DNA of 64,000 bases from Gammaproteobacteria bacterium. GTDB taxonomy: Bacteria > Pseudomonadota > Gammaproteobacteria > Thiotrichales > Thiotrichaceae. Location: the NCBI GenBank assembly GCA_018822845.1, contig JAHJJD010000120.1, forward strand, positions 1-64,000, in the 5' to 3' direction. The first letter of the stretch is position 1; the number at the start of each line of letters is the position of its first letter. Below are positions 50,867-59,129 of the stretch, one piece after another. The notes beneath the pieces were generated by a model. That model had not been told where the DNA came from. It searched no databases and was given only the letters and a program-made list of their open reading frames with translations. Both the position numbers and the translations under genes were made by a program.

Positions 50867-52207
50867 ATGCAAACCCATATACCCGACGGGGAAGGCATGT
50901 ACCGGATCGTGATTGTCGGCGGCGGTGCGGGTGGGCTTGAACTCGCTACCCTGCTGGGCGATACGCTGGGCAAGCGCAAACAGGCGCACATCACCCTGAT
51001 CGACAAGAACCTGACCCACATCTGGAAACCGATGCTGCACGAAATCGCTTCCGGCAGCCTGGATTACACCATGCATGAGGTGGACTATCTGGCGCAGGCG
51101 CACGGGCATCATTTCCGCTACCGGATCGGCGCGATGAGCAGCATTGACCGCAAGCAGAAACTGGTGTTCGTCGATGCACACACCGATGAGGAAGGCCAGA
51201 CCGTTACCCGGCAACGCAGCTTTGCGTATGACACGCTGGTGGTGGCGATCGGCAGCCGCACCCATGATTTCGGTATTCCCGGCGTGGCGGAATACGCCAT
51301 CCAGCTGGATACTGCCGAACAGGCCCAGCGCTTCCACCGCAAGCTGGTGAATGCCTGTATCCGCGCCCATGCGCAGGATGAGCCCTTGCAGTCGGGCCAA
51401 TTACAGGTAGCCATTATTGGCGCGGGTGCAACGGGGGTGGAGCTTTCCGCCGAGTTGCACAAAAGCATCCGCACCCTGGTGGATTACGGGCTGGAACGCA
51501 TTGATGCCGACCGCGATGTCAGACTCAACCTGATTGAGGCCGCCCCACGTATCCTTTCCGCCCTGCCGGAACGCATTGCCGGTGAAGCCATGCGCATCCT
51601 CCAGCGGCTGAAGGTGGAAGTACACACCAACGCCCGCGTTTCCGCCGTGCTGCCGGATGGCGTGCAACTGGCCAGCGGCGAATTTATCCCCGCCGAACTG
51701 GTGGTGTGGGCGGCGGGTATCCGCTCGTTTGTCTGCCTGCAACACATGGATGGCCTGGAAATCAACGACATCAACCAGTTGGTCGTCAAACCCAGCCTGC
51801 AAACCACGCTGGACGAGCATGTATTCGCCTTCGGCGACTGCGCTGCGGCGGCCTGGCTGGGCAAACCGGCAGGAACGCTGGTGCCACCGCGCGCCCAGGC
51901 CGCCCACCAGCAAGCACTGCATCTGGCCAGACAGATACGCAACCAGATTGAAGGCAAGCCGCTGGAAGATTTCCACTATCAGGATTTCGGCTCGCTGGTA
52001 TCGCTAGGGGAAAACCGGGCAGTTGGTGGGCTGATGGGCAATCTGGCCAAGGGCACGATGTTCGTGGAAGGTTACCTCGCCCGTTTCATGTACAACATGC
52101 TGTATAAAAAGCATCAACTGGGCTTGCACGGCTTCTGGAAAGTGGCACTGGATACGGTCGATGGCATGATACGGCGCAGCACCACACCCCGCATCAAACT
52201 GCACTGA
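50867..52207 (+). CDS. Type II NADH dehydrogenase (NDH-2-like flavoprotein)
   Basis: The protein has 446 residues from ATG 50867 (ACGGGAG upstream). FAD-binding VIVGGGAGGLELATLL at the N-terminus, a second nucleotide fold VAIIGAGATGVELSAEL, and FAFGDCAAA near residue 320 are present. The C-terminal amphipathic part (FVEGYLARFMYNMLYKKHQ) would dock to the membrane. It passes electrons from NADH to quinone without pumping protons. Its CCAACC promoter ties it to alcohol oxidation, where it could reoxidise NADH from the aldehyde oxidoreductase downstream. Confidence 0.9.
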   Translation: MQTHIPDGEGMYRIVIVGGGAGGLELATLLGDTLGKRKQAHITLIDKNLTHIWKPMLHEIASGSLDYTMHEVDYLAQAHGHHFRYRIGAMSSIDRKQKLVFVDAHTDEEGQTVTRQRSFAYDTLVVAIGSRTHDFGIPGVAEYAIQLDTAEQAQRFHRKLVNACIRAHAQDEPLQSGQLQVAIIGAGATGVELSAELHKSIRTLVDYGLERIDADRDVRLNLIEAAPRILSALPERIAGEAMRILQRLKVEVHTNARVSAVLPDGVQLASGEFIPAELVVWAAGIRSFVCLQHMDGLEINDINQLVVKPSLQTTLDEHVFAFGDCAAAAWLGKPAGTLVPPRAQAAHQQALHLARQIRNQIEGKPLEDFHYQDFGSLVSLGENRAVGGLMGNLAKGTMFVEGYLARFMYNMLYKKHQLGLHGFWKVALDTVDGMIRRSTTPRIKLH

Positions 52208-52216
52208 GGAACAGGC

Positions 52217-53389
52217 TCAATGCGCGCCAGCACCCGATGTCAGCTCAACCAGACGCTCGCGCACCATGCCACTGCCCTGTGATCCATGACTCAGGCTTTC
52301 CAGCAGGACTTCCGGGTCATCACAGGCATCCACCACCTTTTCCATCACGGCGTCGATGCAGTTGCGCCATTCGCCCAGTTCGGGGGAATTGGAATTCGGC
52401 AGGAATGGCCCGCGATACAGACCCAGCGCCTTTTCCGCCTTTTTATCCTTGAGCACCCGCCATAGCGTAACGAAATCCGCCCAGGTGGATACCAGCAAAC
52501 GGTAGGGGCGGGAACCGATCTGCCCGCCCAACTGGCTGCGCAGGTGGGAAAGTTCCGCTTTCAGGGTTGCCATGGCAATAGGCTCATCGCCATACAGCGC
52601 CGAATGCAGGGTAGTCAGCACCAACCCCTGCGGATTCAGTACCAGCAGGCACAGGATTTCCATTTGCCGTTGCGACAGATGAATCTCCTCACCACGAAAC
52701 AATACACGCGGCATCCCCAGCGCGTGGATCTGCAACTCGGCCTGTGGCTGGGTGGCAGGCAAATGGCGCTGGATCGAACGGGCCAGATCGGAGATGGCCA
52801 TTTCCCCCAATGGTGTGTGTTTGTCCCAGGTAGTGACAATACCCAGCACCCCCGCCAGCTCACCGGAGCGGGAATGGACGATGGGGATGGCGTAACTTAC
52901 CCAGTCGTGCAGACAGCGGGCGTAATGCTCACTGGCGAACACCACTGCCTTGCGCTTGTGGAGCAGCGCCAGACCGATGGCGTTGGTGCCTGCGGAAATC
53001 TCATCCCAGCGCCCGCCGGGAAGGTAGTGGGCGCGCTCGACGCGATCCCGCATGTAATGGCTGGATGTTGTCCACAACAGACGGCCTGATGCATCGGCCA
53101 AAGCCAGTGCCAATGCCCCTTCCTCTACCAGTTGTACCAGTTCGGCTTGTATGTGCTGGATGGCCTGGTTTAACGGGGATACCTCCCACAGGGCGGGCGC
53201 GTTATCCACCAGCGGTACGGAAAGTTTCCAGGGACTCAGGTATTGCAGGCTGCGTTGCCACGAACGGGCAATGTCAAGGCTGATGGCATCACCGGGTAGC
53301 AGGGGGTAACCGTTGACAAACCGCTCCCACGCAGACTCGGCAACCTGCTTGCGTTGTTTGAGCATCAACCGGCGGTCTGGTTGTCGCAT
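52217..53389 (-). CDS. GAF-domain / winged-helix transcriptional regulator, paralogue 3
   Basis: The protein has 390 residues from ATG 53389; a GTG three codons earlier lies only two bases from the AGGAGG and is less likely. The architecture is as in paralogues 1 and 2: GAF with GGRWDEISAGTNAIGLAL and VFASEHYARCLHDW, winged-helix-like LSQRQMEILCLLVLNPQG and TLKAELSHLRSQL, and BTAD-like LYRGPFLP, LGEWRNCID. It is divergent from the aldehyde oxidoreductase operon, and the CCAACC repeat lies in the gap. The pair resembles a regulator next to its own target. Confidence 0.87.
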   Translation of the reverse strand: MRQPDRRLMLKQRKQVAESAWERFVNGYPLLPGDAISLDIARSWQRSLQYLSPWKLSVPLVDNAPALWEVSPLNQAIQHIQAELVQLVEEGALALALADASGRLLWTTSSHYMRDRVERAHYLPGGRWDEISAGTNAIGLALLHKRKAVVFASEHYARCLHDWVSYAIPIVHSRSGELAGVLGIVTTWDKHTPLGEMAISDLARSIQRHLPATQPQAELQIHALGMPRVLFRGEEIHLSQRQMEILCLLVLNPQGLVLTTLHSALYGDEPIAMATLKAELSHLRSQLGGQIGSRPYRLLVSTWADFVTLWRVLKDKKAEKALGLYRGPFLPNSNSPELGEWRNCIDAVMEKVVDACDDPEVLLESLSHGSQGSGMVRERLVELTSGAGAH

Positions 53390-53431
53390 GTCAGTCACTC
53401 CCTCCTGCTGCTAGCTGTGGACTTCTTCTTG

Positions 53432-53464
53432 CCAACCTTTTTGCAACCTACGCTTTGTTAGTAT
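53432..53464 (+). promoter_or_regulatory. CCAACC-type promoter of the aldehyde oxidoreductase operon
   Basis: CCAACC at 53432-53437 and GCAACC at 53443-53448 (spacer TTTTT, same 11-bp period), then TAGTAT at 53459-53464 after 10 bp. It lies between regulator 3 and aorA. Confidence 0.78.
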
Positions 53465-53517
53465 GGCTTACAAATATATACACACCAAGTAGCTGATATT
53501 CCAGAGGAGGATGCAGC

Positions 53518-54000
53518 ATGTTAATGAAATCGCTTTACATCAATCCGGAAAAATGTACCGGCTGTCTGCAATGCGAAATGGCCTGCTCGTTTGAAAATGA
53601 AGGAGTGTTTAATCCGGCCCGCTCGCGCATCAAGGTTTTCACCTTCCATGATGCAGGACGCTTTGTGCCTTACACCTGTACGCAGTGCGATGAAGCGTGG
53701 TGCATGAAAGCCTGCCCGGTTGAGGCCATCGTGCTCAATGCTGCAACTGGCTCGAAAGACATCATCAACGACCGCTGCGTGGGTTGCAAGGTTTGCACCA
53801 TCGCCTGCCCGTTCGGCACGGTAAATTACAATTCGGCCAGCGGCAAGGTCATCAAGTGCGACCTGTGTGGTGGCAACCCGCAGTGCGCGCAAGCCTGCCC
53901 GACCGGCGCGATTACCTACATCGACGCTGATGCTACCGGCCTGGAGCGCATGCGCCTGTGGGCCACCAAAACCGATACCGCACATCATGCAGCAGCCTGA
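53518..54000 (+). CDS. aorA: Aldehyde oxidoreductase iron-sulfur subunit AorA
   Basis: The protein has 160 residues with GAGGAGG before the ATG. Four [4Fe-4S] cluster motifs are visible: CTGCLQCEMAC, CTQCDEAWCMKACP, CVGCKVCTIACP and CDLCGGNPQCAQACP. It is the electron-transfer subunit that links AorB to AorC in the multi-subunit enzyme described from Aromatoleum. Order and spacing to the next two genes match that operon. Confidence 0.9.
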   Translation: MLMKSLYINPEKCTGCLQCEMACSFENEGVFNPARSRIKVFTFHDAGRFVPYTCTQCDEAWCMKACPVEAIVLNAATGSKDIINDRCVGCKVCTIACPFGTVNYNSASGKVIKCDLCGGNPQCAQACPTGAITYIDADATGLERMRLWATKTDTAHHAAA

Positions 54001-54013
54001 GGAGGATTAAGAC

Positions 54014-55870
54014 ATGGCATGGACCAAACAGATTCTGCGCGTCAACCTGACCAACGGCGACGTAAGCGTTGAACCACTCAACATGGGATGGGCACAGGAA
54101 TACCTCGGCCAGCGTGGCCTGGCAACCCGTTATTTCGTGGCGGAAGTCGACCCGACAGTCGACGCACTCGGCCCTGACAACAAGCTGATCATGGCGACTG
54201 GCCCATTGACCGGCACCATGGCTTCCACTGGTGGACGCTATTCCGTCATCACCAAAAGCCCGCTGACCGGCACAATCGCCTGTTCCAACTCCGGTGGTTT
54301 CATCGGTGCAGCACTGAAAAATGCCGGTTGGGACATGATCATTTTCGAAGGCAAGGCACCATCCCCGGTTTACCTTTACGTGGAAGACGACAAGGTGGAA
54401 ATCCTGCCTGCCGATGACCTGTGGGGCAAATCGGTGTGGGAAGCTGACGAGCTTATCCACAAGAAGCATCAGGATCCGCAAATCCGCATTTCCTGCGTAG
54501 GCCGTGCGGCGGAATCAGGCTGCCTGTTTTCCGCCATCGTCAATGACCTGCACCGCGCGGCAGGGCGTTCCGGCGTCGGTACCGTGATGGCTTCCAAAAA
54601 CCTGAAGGCGGTCGCAGTACGCGGCACCAAGGGCGTGGGCAATATTAAGGACCCGATCCGCTTTATGCGCGAAGTAACAGCGCAGAAAAAAGTGCTGGCC
54701 GACAACGCCGTTACCGGTCAGGGTCTGCCAACTTACGGTACGCAAGTACTGATGAACGTTATCAACGAAATGGGCGCATTGCCGACCCGCAACATGCGCG
54801 AAGTCAAGTTTGAAGGCGCACACAGCGTTTCCGGCGAAGCCATGCACGAAAAGCGCAAGACCGACGGCAAGCCCAACCTGACCCGCAATGCTGGCTGCTT
54901 CGGCTGCACCATTGCCTGCGGACGCATTTCCACCGTCGACCAGGGTCACTTCTCGGTCGCCAACAAGCCCGAATACTGGGGCAACTCCGGCGGTCTGGAA
55001 TACGAAGCAGCCTGGGCGCTGGGGCCGGATACCGGCGTGGATGACCTTGACGCACTCACCTACGTCAACTTCCTGTGCAACGAAGACGGCTTCGACCCGA
55101 TTTCCTACGGCTCCACCGTGGCAGCCGCCATGGAACTGTACGATATGGGCGTGATTACCAAGGAAGATACCGGCGGCATCGAATTGACATTCGGCTCGGC
55201 GGAAGCGCTGGTGAAAGTGACCGAACTGACGGCCAAAGGCGAAGGTTTCGGCAAAATCCTCGGCCTGGGTTCCAAACGCATGTGCGAAAAATATGGCCAT
55301 CCAGAACTGTCCATGACGGTCAAGGGGCAGGAATTCCCGGCTTATGACCCGCGCGGTATTCAGGGCATGGGGCTAACCTACGCCACCTCCAACCGGGGCG
55401 CTTGCCACTTGCGCAGCTACACGGTCGCCTCCGAAGTGCTGGGCATCCCGGTCAAGACCGACCCACTGGAAACTGACGGCAAGCCTGAACTGGTCATCGC
55501 CTTCCAGGACGCTACCGCAGCGGTCGACTCCTCCGGCCTGTGCCTGTTCACCACCTTCGCCTGGTCGCTGGAAAACATTGCGCCGCAAATCGACGCTGCC
55601 TGCGAAGGCGACTGGTCGGTGGAAAAATGTGCCGAAGTGGGTGCGCGCATCTGGAACCTGGAACGTGATTTCAACATGCGCGCTGGCCTGACGGGTGCGG
55701 ACGACACCTTGCCCAAGCGCCTGCTGAAAGACGCCGCCAATGTCGGCCCGGCACAAGGTAAAGTGGCTGGTCTTGACCTGATGCTGCCCAAGTACTACGA
55801 ACTGCGTGGCTGGACGACTGACGGGCAACTGACCGACGAAACCCGTAGCCGTTACCGTTTGCCTGCATGA
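54014..55870 (+). CDS. aorB: Tungsten-containing aldehyde:ferredoxin oxidoreductase large subunit AorB
   Basis: The protein has 618 residues with GAGGAGG before the ATG. The AOR N-domain (ILRVNLTNGDVSVEPLN, MATGPLTGTMASTGGRYSVI) and the cluster motif NAGCFGCTIACGR (CxxCxxxC) are present. The binding region for the bis-pterin includes DPRGIQGMGLTYATSNRGACHL, and VDSSGLCLFTTF follows near the end. It oxidises aldehydes to acids at a W-pterin centre. Here it would clear the products of the periplasmic alcohol dehydrogenases once they enter the cytoplasm. Confidence 0.94.
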   Translation: MAWTKQILRVNLTNGDVSVEPLNMGWAQEYLGQRGLATRYFVAEVDPTVDALGPDNKLIMATGPLTGTMASTGGRYSVITKSPLTGTIACSNSGGFIGAALKNAGWDMIIFEGKAPSPVYLYVEDDKVEILPADDLWGKSVWEADELIHKKHQDPQIRISCVGRAAESGCLFSAIVNDLHRAAGRSGVGTVMASKNLKAVAVRGTKGVGNIKDPIRFMREVTAQKKVLADNAVTGQGLPTYGTQVLMNVINEMGALPTRNMREVKFEGAHSVSGEAMHEKRKTDGKPNLTRNAGCFGCTIACGRISTVDQGHFSVANKPEYWGNSGGLEYEAAWALGPDTGVDDLDALTYVNFLCNEDGFDPISYGSTVAAAMELYDMGVITKEDTGGIELTFGSAEALVKVTELTAKGEGFGKILGLGSKRMCEKYGHPELSMTVKGQEFPAYDPRGIQGMGLTYATSNRGACHLRSYTVASEVLGIPVKTDPLETDGKPELVIAFQDATAAVDSSGLCLFTTFAWSLENIAPQIDAACEGDWSVEKCAEVGARIWNLERDFNMRAGLTGADDTLPKRLLKDAANVGPAQGKVAGLDLMLPKYYELRGWTTDGQLTDETRSRYRLPA

Positions 55871-55877
55871 GGTTGGC

Positions 55878-57128
55878 ATGAAACACATCATCATCGGAAC
55901 AGGTCCGGCGGGCGTGGTGGCCGCCGAGACCCTGCGCAAACGGATGCCGGAGGCCGACATCACCCTGATCGGGGGTGAGCCGGAGCGCCCGTATTCACGT
56001 ATGGCGATTCCTTACCACCTGATGGGCAATATTGCAGAAAGTGGTACGTACCTGCGTACTGCGCCCAACCATTTCCGCAATCTGGACATCACCCTGCTGC
56101 ATCAACACGTCAACAGCATCGACGCCGCCGCCAAATCAATCAGTCTGGATAACGGCAACATGCTGACGTTCGACAAGCTGCTGCTGGCAACTGGCTCACG
56201 CCCTACCCGCCCACCGCTCGAAGGCATGGATTTGCCAGGCGTGGTCAGCTGCTGGACGCTGGCGGATGCGCGCAAAATCATCGCCGGAGCCAATGCGGGC
56301 GATGACGTGGTGCTGATGGGAGCCGGTTTCATCGGCTGCATCATCCTGGAAGCACTGGCGCAACGCGGCGTCAACCTGACCGTGGTGGAAATGGAAAACC
56401 GCATGGTGCCACGCATGATGGACGACCAGTCCGGCGGCCTGCTCAAGCAATGGTGCCAAAGCAAGGGCGTGACCGTACTGACTTCCACCCGTGTCAAGTG
56501 CATCACAGAGGAAAAGGGCAAGCTGGTAGTTGAACTGGAAGGCCGTGAGCCACTCAAGGTCAATCTGGTGATCTGCGCCACTGGCGTGCGCGCCAATATG
56601 GAGCTGGCGGATGGCCTGCTGGACACCAACCACGGCATCCTGGTCAATGAACGCCTGCAAACCAGCCACCCGGACATTTACGCAGCGGGCGACGTAGCGG
56701 AAGGCAAGGACTTTTCCACCGGCGGCTACAGCGTACAGGCCATCCAGCCGACGGCTGTTGAACACGGGGCGCTGGCTGCCATCAATATGGCAGGCGGCGA
56801 GGACGCCCTGCACCGTGGCAGCATCAACATGAACGTGCTCGACACCATGGGGCTGATTTCCGCATCATTTGGCCTGTGGCAAGGCGTGGATGGCGGCGAT
56901 TCGGCGGCGCTGGACAACCCGCAACGTTACCGCTATATCAACCTCCAGTTCGAGGATGACCGGCTGGTGGGGGCAAACGCACTGGGCCTGACCCAGCATG
57001 TCGGCGTGCTGCGCGGCCTGATCCAGAACCAGACCCGGCTGGGCAAGTGGAAACACAAACTGATGGAAGACCCGACCCGCATCATGGAGGCGTATCTGGC
57101 GCAACACGTTCCCCGTCATGGCCCCTGA
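55878..57128 (+). CDS. aorC: FAD/NAD-binding subunit of the aldehyde oxidoreductase, AorC
   Basis: The protein has 416 residues. FAD motif IIGTGPAGVVAAE at the N-terminus, NAD motif VLMGAGFIGCIILEAL near residue 150, and IYAAGDVAEGKDF near 270. It belongs to the NADH:rubredoxin-reductase-like group. In the AorABC enzyme this subunit passes electrons to NAD+. It sits seven bases after aorB and four bases before the MoaD-like gene. Confidence 0.88.
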   Translation: MKHIIIGTGPAGVVAAETLRKRMPEADITLIGGEPERPYSRMAIPYHLMGNIAESGTYLRTAPNHFRNLDITLLHQHVNSIDAAAKSISLDNGNMLTFDKLLLATGSRPTRPPLEGMDLPGVVSCWTLADARKIIAGANAGDDVVLMGAGFIGCIILEALAQRGVNLTVVEMENRMVPRMMDDQSGGLLKQWCQSKGVTVLTSTRVKCITEEKGKLVVELEGREPLKVNLVICATGVRANMELADGLLDTNHGILVNERLQTSHPDIYAAGDVAEGKDFSTGGYSVQAIQPTAVEHGALAAINMAGGEDALHRGSINMNVLDTMGLISASFGLWQGVDGGDSAALDNPQRYRYINLQFEDDRLVGANALGLTQHVGVLRGLIQNQTRLGKWKHKLMEDPTRIMEAYLAQHVPRHGP

Positions 57129-57131
57129 CCC

Positions 57132-57386
57132 ATGAACATCACCCTGAAGCTGTATGCCAACCTCAGCGGCCTGCTTCCCGCCCGCGCGCAGCGCAATGCT
57201 GCCGAGGTGGAAGTGGCTGACAACGCCAGCCTGAACACGGTCATCGACCAGTTCAAGGTGCCACGCGAATCAGCGCATCTAGTGCTGCTGAATGGCGTAT
57301 TCGTTTGCCACGAAGACCGCGACCGGCCCGGCAGGCTACAAGCGGGCGATGTGCTGGCTATCTGGCCGCCCGTAGCAGGGGGGTGA
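57132..57386 (+). CDS. MoaD/ThiS-family sulfur carrier of the aor operon
   Basis: The protein has 84 residues. Ubiquitin-like fold pattern (ITLKLYANLSGLLPA, VLAIWPPVAGG) ending in Gly-Gly, where thiocarboxylate is formed. MoaD-like proteins supply sulfur for the pterin dithiolene. Its place in the aor operon suggests it is dedicated to the tungsten cofactor. Confidence 0.9.
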   Translation: MNITLKLYANLSGLLPARAQRNAAEVEVADNASLNTVIDQFKVPRESAHLVLLNGVFVCHEDRDRPGRLQAGDVLAIWPPVAGG

Positions 57387-57411
57387 AACCATTTCTCTCC
57401 TGAAGCGCGAA

Positions 57412-57675
57412 ATGGGCTTTACGCGGGTGGAATTCCTCCGGATTCTGCCCGCAGCCCTGCATGATTACCCTTACACACAGGAACACGACTGCATCCAGGT
57501 GACGGTGGACGGCAAACTGCTGACCATCACGCTGGGGGAAGAACAGGTGCGGCGGATTGCCATGCTGGCCTTGCCGTGGATTCCTGTCGAATTCGATTAC
57601 TCCCGGATTGGGGATGTTCCGTTCCAGACTTTTTTACGCCAGTTTGATCTGTATTACCGCAAGGGTGGCGGATGA
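57412..57675 (+). CDS. Small conserved-looking protein of the aor operon, unknown function
   Basis: The protein has 87 residues from ATG 57412. It is compact and soluble, with LPAALHDYPYTQEHDCIQVT, LLTITLGEEQVRRIAMLALP and a Phe/Tyr-rich end. I do not recognise it. The ATG lacks a ribosome site, while AGGGGGG lies before an in-frame ATT at 57391 that would add seven residues (ISLLKRE). It may be a chaperone or cofactor-insertion factor for AorB; this is inference from position only. Confidence 0.65.
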   Translation: MGFTRVEFLRILPAALHDYPYTQEHDCIQVTVDGKLLTITLGEEQVRRIAMLALPWIPVEFDYSRIGDVPFQTFLRQFDLYYRKGGG

Positions 57676-57847
57676 GAGTCGTTACATGCCGTTACAAATA
57701 TTTGACAAAAACTGCAACAATTTCATTCAAATAAGACATGCTTATGATGTAAACTAGTCCCGTTTCTGTGTCCCAACGCAGTATTCCGCATTTGTCGAGG
57801 AGTGTCGGTGAGGTTATCACCACTTTCAGAATAACGGGCTTACGTAA

Positions 57848-59119
57848 ATGATTCCTACCAGTCTTGACCTGTCATCCGCCAGACATCTGGCTGCGCGCGC
57901 CTGTATTGGCGAAGAGTGGAAGCTGTTACAGGCATGGCAAGGTGTATCGGCACAAACCACTGTCCGGCAGTTGCTGGACGCCAAACCCCATTTACCCGGC
58001 AATCCGCCTGCCCTGTCTTCGTGGGGCAGTTGGGAATCCATGCTGGAAAGTGGCGAGATGTCGCAGGCACGTGAACGCCTCAACCGCGACAAGATGGCGC
58101 TTAAGCAATGGTGGTTGCAACACCTGCTGACCACCACCACACCGCTGACCGAACGGATGGTGATGTTCTGGCACAATCATTTCACCACCTCCATCAACAA
58201 GGTCAACCAGCCTGATCTGGTGCTGCAACAACACCAGCTTGTCCGCCAGCACGCCTTGGGCAATTTCCGCGACCTGTTGCACGCCATTGCCCGCGACCCC
58301 GCCATGCTCGTCTATCTGGACGGGGCGATGAATTACAAGGAACAACCCAACGAGAATTTCGCCCGCGAATTGCTGGAGCTGTTTACGCTGGGTGCGGGAA
58401 ATTACCGGGAAAGCGACATCAAGGCCGCCGCCAGAGCCTTTACCGGCTGGACAGTTGACCGCAACAGCAACCGTTTTGTGTTCGCAGCCCAGCACCATGC
58501 ACCCAATACCCAGCCTTTTCTGGGCAAAACCGGCGTAGCCGATGGTCAACAGGTGCTGGACGCCCTGCTGGCTCACCCGCGCACCGCCGAGCATATTGCC
58601 GAAAAATGCTGGCATGCCTTTGTCAGCACTGGCACCCCCGACAAGGCTGAAATCCGCAAGTGGGCAAACGCATTCCGCGAATCTGGCTATGAAATCAAGG
58701 CATTGCTGGAAAGCATCCTGTTGAGTGAAGCCTTCTGGGCGACGCAACATCGCGGCATGCTAAGCAAGTCGCCGCTGGATTTGATTAGCGGCCTGTTCCG
58801 CTCCTTGCCGTTATCGCCAGCGCCACCGCAGGAACTGGTGAAGTTTGCGGAAAAGCTGGGGCAAAACCCGTTCGTTCCCCCCACGCCCAAAGGCTGGGAA
58901 GGCGGCAAAGCCTGGATTACCACCCAGAGCCTGCTGGATCGTTACGGCATCCTGTTTCACTGGAGCCGCAACCTGCGGCCAGCAAACCTGCCAGAGCTGG
59001 ATGGTGCGCAAATTACCCAATGGCTTTTGCCAACCGCACCCGCAAACCCGTTGGCAGGCACCACCCGGCAGCAAATCCTGCTGGCCGCCCTGTTTGACCC
59101 TGCCTACCAACTGAAATAG
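57848..59119 (+). CDS. DUF1800 protein
   Basis: The protein has 423 residues. Family hallmarks are VMFWHNHFTTS, YLDGAMNYKEQPNENFAREL and LLELFTLGAGNY, and late SPLDLISGLFR. DUF1800 proteins are nearly always next to a DUF1501 gene, as here, and are presumed exported, but no clear signal peptide is seen at this start. The biochemical role is unknown. A TTGACA at about 57702 and other promoter-like bits precede it; no CCAACC repeat does. Confidence 0.88.
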   Translation: MIPTSLDLSSARHLAARACIGEEWKLLQAWQGVSAQTTVRQLLDAKPHLPGNPPALSSWGSWESMLESGEMSQARERLNRDKMALKQWWLQHLLTTTTPLTERMVMFWHNHFTTSINKVNQPDLVLQQHQLVRQHALGNFRDLLHAIARDPAMLVYLDGAMNYKEQPNENFARELLELFTLGAGNYRESDIKAAARAFTGWTVDRNSNRFVFAAQHHAPNTQPFLGKTGVADGQQVLDALLAHPRTAEHIAEKCWHAFVSTGTPDKAEIRKWANAFRESGYEIKALLESILLSEAFWATQHRGMLSKSPLDLISGLFRSLPLSPAPPQELVKFAEKLGQNPFVPPTPKGWEGGKAWITTQSLLDRYGILFHWSRNLRPANLPELDGAQITQWLLPTAPANPLAGTTRQQILLAALFDPAYQLK

Positions 59120-59129
59120 GGAGCGACCC

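Noticed and set aside
57702-57750. TTGACA and TAAACT before the DUF1800 gene as a member of the regulon
   Set aside because: TAAACT resembles the regulon -10 boxes but there is no CCAACC hexamer upstream.
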